DNA of 64,000 nucleotides from Stratiolaelaps scimitus (taxonomy: Eukaryota; Arthropoda; Arachnida; Mesostigmata; Laelapidae). The position numbers and the translations under genes were made by a program. Below are positions 35,261 through 48,652 of this stretch, piece by piece. The notes under the pieces were generated by a model that saw nothing but the letters and a program-made list of their open reading frames with translations, was not told the DNA's origin and did no database searches. Numbering within the stretch: the stretch's first letter is position 1; each line of letters opens with the position of its first letter. The stretch spans positions 1,860,001 to 1,924,000 of the forward strand of contig JABWDB010000031.1 in NCBI GenBank assembly GCA_019614645.1. The letters are read 5' to 3'.

Positions 35261-36222
35261 GTACGCATTCTCAGCAGTGTACCCAGATAGTACTTGCTTC
35301 GGTTTTGTCATATCCCATGTGATCGACAACTGGAGGTGATCCATACGGTGTTTTGTGGGCTGTTCTTTGACCGGCTGTTCTTTCACCGAGAGACCGAGGT
35401 ACTTGTTGACGCAGGTGACCAATATATTTCCTAAACTACGCGTCAAGGCTATTTAACATATAGCAGAACTTCAGAGAGAGATGGTAACTATATCAGCTGG
35501 AAACGTTACTTTCGCCATTGCTGCATGCTTCTACTAAAGCTCCACAAACAAACCGATTGCAAACTGTCACAATACGGTATCACCTTCCCGGCCCAAATTT
35601 GAGAATATCTCTCACATTGCCAATGTCTGGGAGGGGGGAGGTCACATTGATTTCGTTAACTGCTGAAGGGCTTTTTCTTGAATTGAATTGCTCATTTGGC
35701 TTTATTTAGTCTGACTCCGTTCTAATCAGAGCAGAATCCTCTTCACGATTCAAGAGGATTAAAAGGATTAGTGCAAAATAGTCAAAACAATTCAAGGAGT
35801 TTTATTGGTCATGATTGTGCGTCTTCAAATATATAATAATTAGGGAGTTAGTAGTTGTGGAGTAGTTGTTGGGGACGGGGTGGTAGGCTGAGGCCATCAT
35901 GGTCCCAAGGGTGGCGATGGCATTGCCTCTTGCCTTACAGCGAATGCAAGGCGCTGCAGAAGGAAAGATCCTGCGCGTTTGTCCCCGGTGGCGCGGATCA
36001 GCCTATAGTGGACCCCTTCAAGGAAATTGACAGTGAGAAGGCCGTGCCCGCCTAACGTTTCGAAGGCAGGAAGGGAAAAGAGGTTTGTTGTCTGGACTGC
36101 GGCGTACTTCAGTAGCTTGGCCCGCTCTGGACCGGCTACCGCAAAACTGGGGTGGTTACACAGTGGTTGACATTCTAGGGTGCTAGATTGTCAACCACCG
36201 GTGCTGGCCTCTGTGGAAGCGG

Positions 36223-37900
36223 ATGAGGGTGAGGCCGTCATGGCGGCGTCGGTCCGCAGAGTCGAGGCCCTGCAGCTCCCTTATGCAAGGGATACCGGCT
36301 GAGCGGAGAGCATTCACGAGCGAGTTCCTTCACCGGTACTTTCGCAGCAGACCATGGTTCAATATAAGATGTAGAACGTGCGCTACTCATGAGCGCAAAG
36401 GCTTTGTCGATAGACAACAGAGGTGGTTATTGGACGAGTTTAGACGGTATCTCTATCGTTGGTTGCGGCGAGGCTTTGTGCCCGGTTCAGACGAACGCTC
36501 TCATGAGCGACATTTTCGAGGCACTCTAGTCGGTCTAGATACCATTCCGCGTGATCACGGACTCCACGTGACGACATGGGACACGCTAATACTCGAGTTA
36601 CGTGATGAACTAGGACGGCGTGATGGGGCTAGGAGGTGTGATCCCTACATAGTTTAGGTAGCGGCGAAACAAGGCACCAGGTCCAGACGTGATCCGTAAT
36701 GAGCACCCAAGTAAATTTTCCGGGCTGACTCGAAGCCAACATTTAACGTCTACGGGACCCGTGTGTACACCAACGTCTGTGTCCTCCAATAGCCAGGTGC
36801 ACGCGAATGCACCACGCCACCAGGCTCGACACCTATTGCACCCCCTTGTTAATTCTTTATTAAGGGATGGCTGCGTTCCGATCGAGTAGCGCAGAGAATT
36901 GTTTTCGGTGACACCCAAAGGTAAAGGCGAGCCGAGAGAGCCATTAAGTTGGCGAGTCATTGCAAATGAGATTTGTTACTATAAACTTCCATCCTAGTTC
37001 CAGTTCTCCTCGAGCAATTAGACGCAATCCTGAGGAACAGCATAGCTTAGGGTTGCAGAAGATGCCCATGTCGATATCTCTTCGCAGTATTCGTTAAGAT
37101 CAAAGCAGCATTCGACATGACTCCGATGGATGCTTCAGCCTTTAAACCGCCGGAGTGCCATATAACATTGTGGAGTTACGTCGAGCCATACTGCAGAAGA
37201 ACGGAAGTACGGTAAAGGATCATGCTGCTGAACTAGAGGCCTCCCAACAGACCATCGGGGTCGCTCAGGGGGATAATTTTAGCCTACTTCTCCTCTCTGT
37301 ACTCATCGATGAGCTGTCGAACGATATCTGGAAACGTGACTCACAAATGAAGCTTCTTCTGTATGCTGGCGACCTAGAGTAGGGGGGTGATTCAGTATCT
37401 TAACACCTTCACTTGCTTAGGAATAACACTGATAGCCACTGATTGACCCATCGGAGAGCATACTGTACACTACTCAAAGGACGCGGAAGGCTTTGGCAAC
37501 AGCCAGTACGATAGAGGACCCATGAAAAATCTCCCTTGGGCCTCTTCGGCTTAAGGATTGCTCTCGCGTCTCGTATGGATGCCGCTAATATGGGACCACT
37601 TTACAACTACTCAGCTTCGTGACCTCGATCGTGTCAAGCCTGCCTATGTAAAGTGCGTCCTAGAACTTCACGCATATTGGCTGTGTGATACACCACCCTG
37701 TGTCGAAGAGCTAAGGCGCTGCGTTGAGTTACCAGAGGCAGGAGCCTACCGATAGACAATTCGCGATTATGAGCTGAAAATGAGCGACATAGATGCAGAG
37801 TTCGTCGAAGTTGGAGCTATGACCTATCAATTTAACACGGCGATTTTATGCATCTGGGAGTGCCTGCCGCTGTGGTCTGGACAAATAGTGAACAATCTCT
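36223..37900 (+). pseudogene. Strongly decayed LINE with RT remnants
   Basis: Fragments in changing plus-strand frames keep LINE landmarks: NKAPGPDVIRNEH at about 36667-36708, LLHPLVNSLLRDGCVP after a SINE, VKIKAAFDM at about 37095, GVAQGDNFSLLLLSVLIDEL (37257 on, the PQG box) and KLLLYAGDLE (37350-37379; the second catalytic Asp replaced by Gly, YADD to YAGD). The end (LDRVKPAYVKCVLEL, 37630 on) resembles the RT-connection region. The ORF at 36223-36657 upstream, with a CX2C pair (CRTC), may be its N-terminal part. It belongs to a different family from the two R1-clade copies; the clade is uncertain. Confidence 0.65.
36711..36827 (-). mobile_element. tRNA-derived SINE, internally deleted copy, inside the decayed LINE
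   Basis: On the minus strand it starts GAGCCTGGTGGCGTGGTGC, and has gacgttaaatgttggctt and gactcagc/gtcagcccggaaaattta at the 3' end, as at 55631-55675. The B box region is deleted or replaced. It separates LINE segments NKAPGPDVIRNEH and LLHPLVNSLL. Degenerate gagcacc/gacacct at the borders may be the old target duplication. Confidence 0.75.
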
Positions 37901-40900
37901 AAACCGCGATCCTCCGCTATGATCCTCTGATGCAACTTGTCTTCATTCTGAACCATCTTCTTCCTGTTGTGTTCTTCCAAGTTCTGAACAGTTGAGAAAC
38001 ATAACTTTTCTTAAAATAGCCCTCACTAAATTATCACCAAGAACTTAATTGCACGCAATATTCTGTTTCTATATTATTCCTTGTTGCTGTTATTTCATAT
38101 ACGAATAACGTGCTTTTAGTGACGCAATCTAGTGCTTTCAATGGCGTGTTTAGAACTCAATTTAGCCAGGCGATGCTTGGAAAACGATTTTTTTTAGGGA
38201 TTGTCTTCCCTCCGGCCGCTCCTATGAGTGTGCACATTTGTATGTGTTGTGTGTACGTGTATATATATTTGCTGACTTTAGGCAGATAAACATTGCGTGC
38301 GCGTTTGCGCCTACTGACCAATCGATCGAGTTCAGCTGTGTCATCTCTATTTATCTAGTAGTATTGTTCCAGTAGAATGAACCTTTGCACTGCAACTGTG
38401 GTGAGGGGCTCGCGTAACAACGGCAGCTCCCCGCCCGCCCGCCTGCCACCGACGTCACTTCGCTGTTTGATACTGGAAAGTCAGCCATTCATCTATCCGT
38501 ATATCCATGGTGACATGATCATCGCAGAGAGACTTGACACTAGCGAACGTATGCTCCCTTTAGACGGTCAGCGCACCGGTTCGTGGCGGACGCGGACAGA
38601 TGATCGCCACCCGACCGTTGGCTCTATTTATAGTAAGGAAGCAAGCACCAACAACAGTAATAACAGCGGCAGCAGCAGCACTGGCCGGCCAGCCATCACT
38701 TGTTCATTGTTTGTTAATAGACTAATCTGTTCTGCAATTGTAGTGTAGAGCACGATGGCTCCATTGAAGCGACGGATGTAAAAAACAAAGCCAGGGTGGG
38801 GAGGACTTAGCGAGAAAGGAAAGCCGGTTAGAAAGTAGCAGGTAAAGCGGACGTTGCCATGCATGCATGGACTGCAGCTTAGTTGGGTGCTGAATAATTT
38901 CAATATTTTCTATATATGGTAATAACAATCATAATAATAGTAATGATATATTCTATATTGAATCAGATAGACAAGGTAACTGGCGAAGGTTAGCATACGG
39001 AGCCGAAACACGTTGCTGTTTTTTAGAAGACTGATACCCGCTGATATCCGCATGTGTGAGTGCTATTTTTTATTGATGGCGACCGCAAAGTTGAAATGGC
39101 AACTTTGAGTATTCGAAATTTTTTTTATTCATATAAATTAACATGGTTAGTATCGTTCATGTATACTAATTACAATCTCTCTCTTTCTCTCTCTCTCTCT
39201 CTCAGAAGAATTCACAAATTTTTTGACTATTCGGCTTGACCAAAATTTCAAAAATAGTTGATTGTTCAGGCGCCTCTATAGGACAGTGAACGCTACGTTG
39301 TTATTAAACTCATGTTGTAGTTTACAGCGTAGCCCTTTGAGCTCATCGTCCAGATGAAATACTTTTTTCTATAACTCCTCGTGCTCGATCATCTCCGGCC
39401 TGACCATCGCGCCTGGTCAACCTTAATGCGAATGCTATTAATTCTTCTGCTAATCGTACATCCAAGATCGAAGTAATCAGTGGCAGGGGCCAAATAAACG
39501 AAAACCATAAAAGGCATACCGCACCGAGTCTGTTTTGCGAACATATTAAAAATATGTCTTGTTGCTTTGCTCGCCTGTACGGCACTGTGGCTTTGAGGAC
39601 GGAACGAGTCCATGCAAAGAAGTTAGTACTCTTAAGAGAAGAAAATGCTTGTATCAGTATGCGTGGCAAGGTAGTGGCCGTGTAGGTTTTTGATTCCGAG
39701 GTGATCGACTCGAAGAAATGATCTTGAATTAAGTGATCATGAAGAATAGCTTGGACCCTTCTCTAGATTTTTGCATTTGACGGAATTTTATCATTGGGAA
39801 GTTTTTTGCCCTTGAAAGTATCGATTTTTCTAAGACGTATCCATTTCGTGACCACATAGAAAATGCAGCCACAGCGGGATATTGATGCCATTTAGAAATG
39901 CTGAGCAAATAGATCTGCATCACTGAACGAATCACCGAACCACTATGCTATGATTATGGAGTAATTAGCAATCTGTGAGCTTCGAAAAATAGACCGGATT
40001 TGCTCCAGCGTGCAGGTTCATCATATATTAGCCTGCCGTGACATCAGAATGGCGTGGATGTTTGGAGGGGGGCCAGCCGCAAACGATTCTCTCTAGAGAA
40101 CTCTAGAGAACTCATAAGAACTCTTCGTGTTAGGGATAAGAACACCTTCAATGTTTCTATTCATCTTCCCCGTCCATAAATTTAGGGATCGAAATTACGC
40201 CTCTCACCTCTATGCATTCATTATTAAAAAAAAAAACAGAAAAAGATCACTCACCACCGGCGAAGTGGTGTACCCCACCCCCCACAATTTCAAAGATATA
40301 CATATGTTTTGCTATCAGCTTAGTACTTCTGAAATGGAAATTGCATTTTCTATTTACGTCCTTACAACTCAGCTAATACTTGTGTATTTACTTTTAAAAC
40401 TCTATGTAGTACATCGCTGCCATAGCTACCTGATTTCTTTAACACAGGACCTGACAACAATGGCTGCACTTTGCAGGAGGGCCTTGTTCCTAAGGCCGCT
40501 TCTGAGCAAGCAGCAAAACAGATACTGTGTCCACGATGCCGAGTTATGATGCTGATAAGTTAGATCAGGGTAACCGCCTACATTTAAAAGGCAATTGGCA
40601 CCACATTAATGAGGTGAGCACACAAGCCGTCTTAACTCTAGTCTGAAGTTGATCTTCAAGCTTATTTCACTAGGATTGTTAATTCCTTTTGCGATTCGTA
40701 TGGCTCGTGTCCATCATCGATGACACGCGTGTATATGCCCACTTTGGCTTGCCTGAGGGAACAATTTAAGAAGTATAGGATGTCTATACTAAAACTAATA
40801 GAGATCATTAACGAAGCTAATGCGACCGTTAATTAGTCGAAGGGCAGGCGTGGAAACAGGCAGCATTTGGAGGTCTCTAGACTCCGAATTGAGTTTCGAG

Positions 40901-43499
40901 TGAATATCCACGATGTGTCGAGAGTGCATTGTATAGAAAATCTGAAAAATGACATCTTGTCCTCAACTAAGATCATACCTCTGATCATATCTGTCCCTAG
41001 AGAAGTATACATAACACAAAAGGGACGTCATTGTAGTACAGAATATACTATATGTCAGAAACATTCGATTTTATTTTCTAACGTTAACTCAATGCTGATC
41101 CACGAATGAAGTCGTGTATTCTGGTGGGTTCACTGGACGAAACGAACCCAGCCGATGCATACCATATATACAGCCGGTCGTGAGACACTGTAGTGTTCAA
41201 GAACTGACTGAGAAATATGTTGTAGAGCCATGTATATATATATATATATATATTCATATTTTTTATTTTTATATAATTTTGTGACTTTCATATGTTCTAC
41301 GCTCTCGCATACTATATTTGTTTGTTAAAAATATCTGTCACCTTACGCAATTGGCGACCATTGCACTTCCCACTCGTGCCGAGCGGTCAATCACAGTTTA
41401 CGAATTTATAGCCCTAGTCAGCCAGTTGTGTATGCGCTTGCACCGTAGATATCGTCAAATTGGTCGATGACTGCTGATGACTACGGCACAATTCATCACT
41501 ACGAGGATTGATGCTGCTGGTCGCGTCCTCACTCATTTTCCAGACAAGCGCATATATATATATATATATTTTTTTTTTCATATGTGGCCGAGTGTTTTTT
41601 CCGCGTTCTATAGTTGTTTCGCTTCAACTGAATACATGTACGAACATTACGAAGGAAATTATCTACACTATCCTCGTGATCAGATATTCAAATTGCTGTG
41701 ATTCTCCGACATTATCAGAGTGTCTATTTATTCTGATGGCGAGGAGTAGTTCCGCCGGCGGAACCACTGCGAAAGCGCCTTCATTCTCTTTGAACAAAAT
41801 CCAGCTGGAACGTCAGCAGCGACTATTGCACGGTGACAACGCAACTTCGCGCTCGTCTCTCTGCCATAATTTCAGTCTCTTTCCAACGTTCAAATTTCAC
41901 CATTTCCATTTTTTCTCTTTCACTCTAAGTTGGGTGATGATTAGATAGCCGTTGATGCAGTGTTGTTATGGCGGGAAGTTCCTCATATCCTCGAGTTGCA
42001 TCGTGAATAGACAGATGCGTAAATATATATATATATATATATATAGATGTAGATGTTGGTGAACCATATACTTGATTGAGGCCTGATTCACCTTGCGAGC
42101 TTGTTCAAGGAGCGAGGTGATAACAAGCACACGTACAAGAAACAGCTAATGTTAATAACAGTACATCGTAATTAAACAACACACGCCGAATGACGCCTAC
42201 AGTATGAACTCAGTTTTGACTATGCATGCAGGTCTCTCTTTTTAGCATGAAGCTGTCGAAAGTTTACGATCGCACTTGAGACCAATACAATACAATAACC
42301 CTAATAACTTTTATTTCAAAGGGACCCTCGCCGGACTCGAACCTGCGGCCTTCGACTTTTTCAAGCCATAGACTCTGTCGGTACAGAAGCAAAAATCATG
42401 TCCACACCCGAACAACAACAGAGGATTATAAAGTTGTTGTATCAACCAAATTTTATGATTTACCCAGACGAGGTCGCACTCAGACAGAAGGTGTAAGCGC
42501 AGTGTTTGAGGAAAGATCAAGAGATCAGTCCGGGGCGAGCAGAGTCGTTTGTTTCACCAGTCGAAGTAATGATGAGCAACCACGTGAAAAAACTGCTTGG
42601 CCACTGTCAACATCTGTTATCCGTATCAGCAACATCATCACCTCGCAGTGGTTCCCCGTTATTGAAGTAATCCATGTATGGGTTGCTAGATAGGTATTGC
42701 TGTGTCTCATGAGCGCAGTTTCTCTTGGGTACCGCCGATGTCGCAGATGGAAGCGACGTGTTGAGGAGTGACGCATTGATCTATTCGCAAGGAAATCGTT
42801 GAAGAAGCTTTGTTAAAGGGTGTGTGCTTTTTTTTCGAACGAAGTAGATGTACAAAGAGACCGAAAACACACACACACACACGCACACACCTGTGTCAAT
42901 GTATCCAAGGGCAGTAGTACAAAAGAGCACTGCTAAACGTTCCCCCCGTATTTTGGCCTTTTCGTGGACGACTTAGATTGTCTTTAGCGGTGACAGCAGT
43001 CAGGTGGTGTAAACAGTAGTCGTACACCGCATTAACACACGAGACAAGAGACCAGCACAGGTAGCCAGTACATTGTCGTTCTATTTCATTGGCTGCTATT
43101 TGCGTTTGTTAACCAGGAAATTTCATTTGCGATCTTCGTCCCTCGTTGAACGCGTTCGAATCCTCCCCTTAACCGGTTATCAAGTGACGTATCAGCTTGA
43201 GCTCCAACTTGTACCAGCAGCAAGTACCAACACGAAGTTGATTATATTCCCTCATCGGGTTAAGCTGTAGGCAACAAGGAGGCCAATTGGAAAAGAAAAA
43301 AATCTTCTTCATTTTCCAGCAGCACGCCATTATGTCAATAGCCATACATTTCGCCGAAGACCTGACGACAATAATCTCCTCTATTACGGTCTGTGATATA
43401 CCCAGTGGCAAGTTGTCCTTGACGGCCTATTGGAAACCCTATAGTTGTCCTGGTTGTCCTTTACATTGCCTGGTGGCCTTCCAGTTACGAAAAATAATG
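37901..43499. other. Gene-free interval
   Basis: No gene could be assigned. It contains a (CT)n run at about 39176-39203, (TA)n at 41233-41253, 41552-41569 and 42023-42044, and a minus-strand B-box-like gcaggttcgagtcc at about 42330-42345 of a possible old tRNA-derived repeat. Short frames at 38377-38748 and 40459-40548 (ATG after a cacag acceptor-like site; CRRALFLRPLLSKQQ) are open but match no family I know. Confidence 0.45.
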
Positions 43500-44409
43500 G
43501 TGATCGTTGCCCATTATCGAACGACGACATCAATTGCGACCTCTGGCGATTCACGTAGGACTCCTACTGTTGCCACGGCGGCGGCGGTTGCTGCTGCTGC
43601 TGCTGCAATTTATTCGGCGCGACTCGTCGCCTGACGTGACGCTCACGCGACGGTCCTGCGCTTCCATTCAGTAGTCAATCCACCCCCGTGTCCACTGCCC
43701 ACAGACGGCAGATGATGATAGTGTACCACTTGGCACCTTCGCGTCACCTATGCTGTAGCTAATGCTATCCCGCTCTCATCTGCTGCACTAGCAGCAGCAG
43801 CAGCAGCAGTACATTAGTAGCATCTCATATTCCTCCTCGCCGACCTCGACGCCCCGAGAGCCGGGCGTCATCTACAAAGAGCGCGCGCAACGAGAAAGTC
43901 TCACTGGCAGAGATTCCTCTGGCGAAACCTATCCCGAGCAGCGTTCTCGGCGTTCACCGGCGTAGCGTGAGGCTGCTGTTGCTGCTGCTACTGTTGTTGT
44001 TCAGAGTCGGCGAGTGACAGTACCCCGGCCGGCGCGTGTGGTCAACCTGGCGAAGTGTTGTGTTGAGACGGACGAGTCTTGCGTGTTTATATTTGACATA
44101 ACCATAAAGCTGATAGCAAACAACATTTCGACGCGCTCAAACCACGTTCACGTATTGGACCAACTCGAGAAGAAGAGCCCAAACATTACTCACTGAAAAA
44201 AGCAGCCAATATAGACAGAGAATAAAGGGGCATAGTGAGCCTGTGTGTATGTGTGACTACAAGATTCGTGTGGCAAGACCGACATCCTGCAGTCGAACAT
44301 AATATTGCATAAGCGGCAAGGCAGACGACACGTGGTAGCGCAAGCGAAGTCGGTAAAACAAGAATAGACTAGCACCTTACAAGGGACACTTGAGACAACG
44401 AGAGACACA
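43500..44409 (+). promoter_or_regulatory. 5' region of the sugar transporter gene, CAG/CTG-rich
   Basis: GC-richer than the surrounding DNA, with (CTG)n at about 43590-43605, (CAG)n at 43791-43809 and gctgctgttgctgctgctac at about 43972. It lies directly upstream of the transporter's first coding exon and probably contains its promoter and 5' UTR. No TATA box or defined start site can be called with confidence. Confidence 0.4.
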
Positions 44410-47400
44410 ATGACAGCTGGAGACAAAAGCAAATCGCTCCTTGGAAGGTGGGTAACTCTGTACAGTTCGTAAGAAATTCTCTTCAATCATCTAACGCTCC
44501 CTCGGAGCGCATGCAAATCGAAACTCTAACCAATACCTATGGTATCCCTGTACGTTGCATGGCCGTCAGCAGAGAAATAGAAAAAAAACAGCTTCATTCG
44601 TTTAGTTACAAAGTCCCAGCGCCCACAAACGGATTGCATGACTAATTACGGCTTGTCATTCTACAATACGTATTCGAGCACATGGGCTCAAGTTCACACA
44701 TTGTTCCGAAGCACGCTTGATATACCTCTCAATCTATCTGTCTATGCAGGATGTTACATAGATCTCATTTTTGTATAGGCTGGTAGAGTTTCATCTTAAG
44801 GTGTGCAATAACCTTGATTTGCAATGGTCGGTTGAATATTGAGATTTTTCAAAAGTTGAGTATCTTCTCGTAGCCCACAATGCTAATCGGGGAGATTTTT
44901 GGGCGAGCTCGTTTTTCCCCCCTCAAGCTTATTTTTTTCGACAATACAGGTTAGGTTAGGTCGGGTTATGTTATATTGTTTTTGGTTCGAAGTAATGCGC
45001 AAGTTGTCCCAAAGAGTGTCCGAAGATCCAAAGATTCAGGATTTTAGTGGATGAGCGTCCCTCAGTGCCAGACGAATACCTAAGCCATGAAGTCTGGTCT
45101 GCAAAATGCATTTTGCCGTTAACCTCGAGCAAAAAGGCGTGATATCCCTCGTACCCCACCGTTGCACATTTGCAGCTAAAGGGGTTGTCCGTCTCATAAC
45201 GATGCATGCCGAAAGCCGTTGTACCGCGGACTGAGTTAAATGTTCAAGGCTGAGAGTCCACCCGAACACGGTTAGGTGATATCTGTTGAGGGGCAGTTCA
45301 AAAATAAGTAAGGTGATATCCCTTGTCATGGAAGAAAGAAAGATGGAGTTCAGCTAATGGAAACGTTTTCTAAGCGATATCCCCTGAATAGATTGGTTCT
45401 GAATTAATGCGAGGGCAATTATCTTAAATCGCTTTTTTTATCTATTGGAATACATCCACTGTCACAAATTTGTTGTATTGTAAAATATTTATAGTCTCCG
45501 GCCACGGTCACGTCCGCGCCCGTTATCAATGTAAACATTACAGTGACGGCCTCTACAGCAGGCTGGCCCATTGAATTTCTATTTATAGTGCATTGTGTTC
45601 TATATATAAAAGCACAGTTGGATCACCGCGATTGTGATAAGTACGCGTGTACGTTCAAACTGTGCTAATGTTTCGTTTCAAATTCAATGAATCAATAAAT
45701 AGGATACCTCCCACTTAACACGTTGATCTGCATCAATGACCGCATGGCGTGTCCTCTGATAATAAGCACAAAAAAAAATAGATGAATTTAGTAATTGTTG
45801 TTCAGTGATCGTGTTAAACTAGATGCAGGTTGGTAGTCGTCACTAATGTCACGCTATGTTTTTCGATGTGACAATCATTTCCCATTTCAGCTACCATAAC
45901 ATCAACGCACAGGTGTCAAAGGTATCAATAGAAGATGATGAACAGTGTCTGCAGAGTCCTGGTTCTGAAAATCAAGGAAATTGCACCCGAATTCGACTAA
46001 TGTATCCGGCGGCAGGCGCAGTATTCCTGGGTGCACTGGCGATCGGCACAGTAATCGGCTATCCCACTATGGCCATCGGCTCGATGGTCGCTGATGCCTC
46101 TCGAGGTTCTGCAATTGGCGCGGCGATGGAGGACTCCTCAAACGTTGCCTGGTTCAACAGCATCATGGCGCTCGCAGCCCTGTTTGGTGCCTTTGTTGCA
46201 GGTATTATATAAAACGAACGCTGTACAGACGTTCGTATTCAAATTGACTCGGCACAATTAATCAGACAACTATCAGATGCATTTGATTGATTGGCAATAT
46301 CACCTTGCTACGTAGGCCGGAGGGGGATTTGTAATCAATGTGCAGGCTATGGTTAGTAAAGCTTCTCCAAGAAAATATAATAAATCCAGCTGGACTGCGA
46401 AGCCCAGGTGAGGATTCGTTTGCCAATGCCGCGAAGATTGGTGTCCACGTTCTGAGATCGTTTACGCTTCGCCACCTGCAGCAGCAGCAGCAATTCCCAC
46501 TAAATCCAGTGGGTTGTCCAGTGTGGTGGGCGGTTATGCTACCATCCTAGCGCATCCACCCTTACTGAATAATCCACGCCACTTATGGATAAATTGTTGC
46601 TGAATTGTTTCTTGAGTGCCTCGCAAGAATACCAAACGACGTCAACTTGACGAACGCTTGTTCTCGATCGCCGCCTCCTTCTCCATACGGGGTATTCAGT
46701 GGCTGCAAGTGCCTCATCCCGACCGGTATCGTCGCAGATTCGATCGCCGTTTCCAATGGATCAGGCATGAAACACACTCCCTCTTGTGTTTCGGTCGATT
46801 GCTCGATGACTGCCCGTGCCAATGCTACCCGCGACAGTTTGAACACGTTCGCTTGAAACGATTAAGCCCATTCGATTGAGTAACAACAATAGATAACGAG
46901 GAGCTGAGTATATATAGAGGGGCTTTGACTCCTGTCTTGCGTATGGGCACGACCTTTCAGAGCAAGCATCGGATAGTTGTGTGCTAAACAGCCCTCATAT
47001 TATTATTGTTATTATTATCATATTAGCCTCGTTAATAGGTCGCCAGTTCGTGCTGAACTAACTAGGGGTTAGATGCACTCCGACATAGCCAATAGCGATC
47101 ACAATCATACTTGTCATCTACCACTACGACTACGAGGTATAGCAGGGTAACACAAACGGTTACACTAGAAATAGATATATATACGACAAGCGTGGAAGAT
47201 TTTGGCAGCTGGTTTTCGCCGCCGTCACCGCTGTCGTTGCGTGAACCTGTTCAGATAGCGAGAATAATAAAAGCAGAACACGAGAAGCAAATGAAATATA
47301 ACAGTCAGTTTAATATTATGGAGAAAAAACATGACACTCGCAAAGCGACCGAGAGCAAGACACTCCATAGACAATGAGCGAGCGGCGGCGACGACGGCGG

Positions 47401-47748
47401 CGGCTCATTGTCGTCAACGCCACAAGCCTGAACGGCGCCGGTGGCAGCTGGCGTGGCGCAGAGGGTGGACATTTCGTGACGCGGACACGTGTCTTTATCG
47501 AGTTCACCACTTCTGGAAGGATTCCACTCGTGGTGCTCCTCAGCCTCCTGACGATAATTATCATCGAGTCATGACAGGGAACGCGGTACACGACCGGAGC
47601 CTGTCTGCCTACCCACAACATCGAAAGCATCACGACTACATTGACCATCGTCGTAGACGCTCTTGTAGGCCATGTTGTCATCATCATCCATCGAGATTCT
47701 CGATATACCGATATATCTGTGTATCCCGTTATTGTTCTCTCACTCCCC

Positions 47749-47788
<40 letters not shown>

Positions 47789-48607
47789 ATGTGTGTGTAT
47801 ATATATGTATATGTATTATACGGTTTCTTGCCACGTACGCGTGTTATCCTCCTTCAGCCCGCCCCACCCCCCGTGATCATATTTATGCTCTTGTCGCTTC
47901 GCTTTCCTCTGAATCATCATCACCTATTCTATCAGGTTTCTTTCGTTTTGCATCGAGCTGCTCTGTCAGTGGCAGTAATTCTCTCTTCTTCGTAGAAATG
48001 GCTAGCGTCATGATTGTTCACCATCGTCATTTATCACCGTCGCCATCATCATTGTCGCTGTGCGCATGATGATCCCGAGTTATTGCTGATATCGGTGATG
48101 AATGCTCACGACGATGAACTGAAGCGATTGAGTAATTAGTTCGTTAGTTACGGCTAATTTTGACGCTGGGCAAATGGTGACGGCGCTCGGGCCCGGAACG
48201 TTGCTATTGTCGTGACAATGGGCGCATTGTATAGCCACCAGTGAACATCAGCTGTATCCGCTGCGCTAGTGTTGAAGTGATTGGAAAAAGCGACCATCGA
48301 AATGATCCCTCAAATGAAGTTGACACTCAAGTGTTCATTCTGCACACTGATTGGGATAATTACGCGGCTCCGCATATCGGCAAACGAACTTTCTGATATC
48401 TGTTTGCTGTTCGATGGATCATATGTAACCACCTTCGTGTTTGGTGCTGCGGTTTGCAATGTCTCTAGTGTAAACCAGTCCTCGCGCAGAGGCGATATAT
48501 ATATATCACCGATAGCGCCCGGACGTTCGTGCGAGCGGCTTCCGAGATCAAGAGGGTTCCCAACACTGGCCGCACCTCGCAGGTCCGTGAGGTACTGGCC
48601 TAACAAT

Positions 48608-48652
<45 letters not shown>

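Larger units (their letters stand above)
32872..35840. other. Gene-free interval rich in (TA)n
   Basis: No recognisable coding sequence. Long TA tracts at 33051-33075, 33316-33380 and 35155-35260, a (CA)n run near 33976-33993 and AT-rich unique-looking DNA. Confidence 0.5.

Noticed and set aside
34900..35446. Plus- and minus-strand ORFs with long YIYIYI stretches
   Set aside because: They are translations of the (TA)n tract; the same applies to similar frames at 4381-4689, 33004-33490 and 47316-47995.
40127..40549. 140-codon plus-strand ORF with a possible mitochondrial presequence near its end
   Set aside because: The presequence-like part stops after about 29 residues and no following exon was found.
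42311..42520. Possible tRNA gene because of gcaggttcgagtcc on the minus strand
   Set aside because: No matching A box or cloverleaf at the right spacing; kept only as a possible degenerate tRNA-derived repeat.
44948..44966. ggttaggttaggtcggg, similar to the arthropod telomere repeat TTAGG
   Set aside because: Only two units; far too short to be a telomeric or interstitial telomere tract.
47111..47574. Plus-strand frames rich in Arg in transporter intron 2
   Set aside because: Result of CGG/CGA-rich low complexity; no domain.
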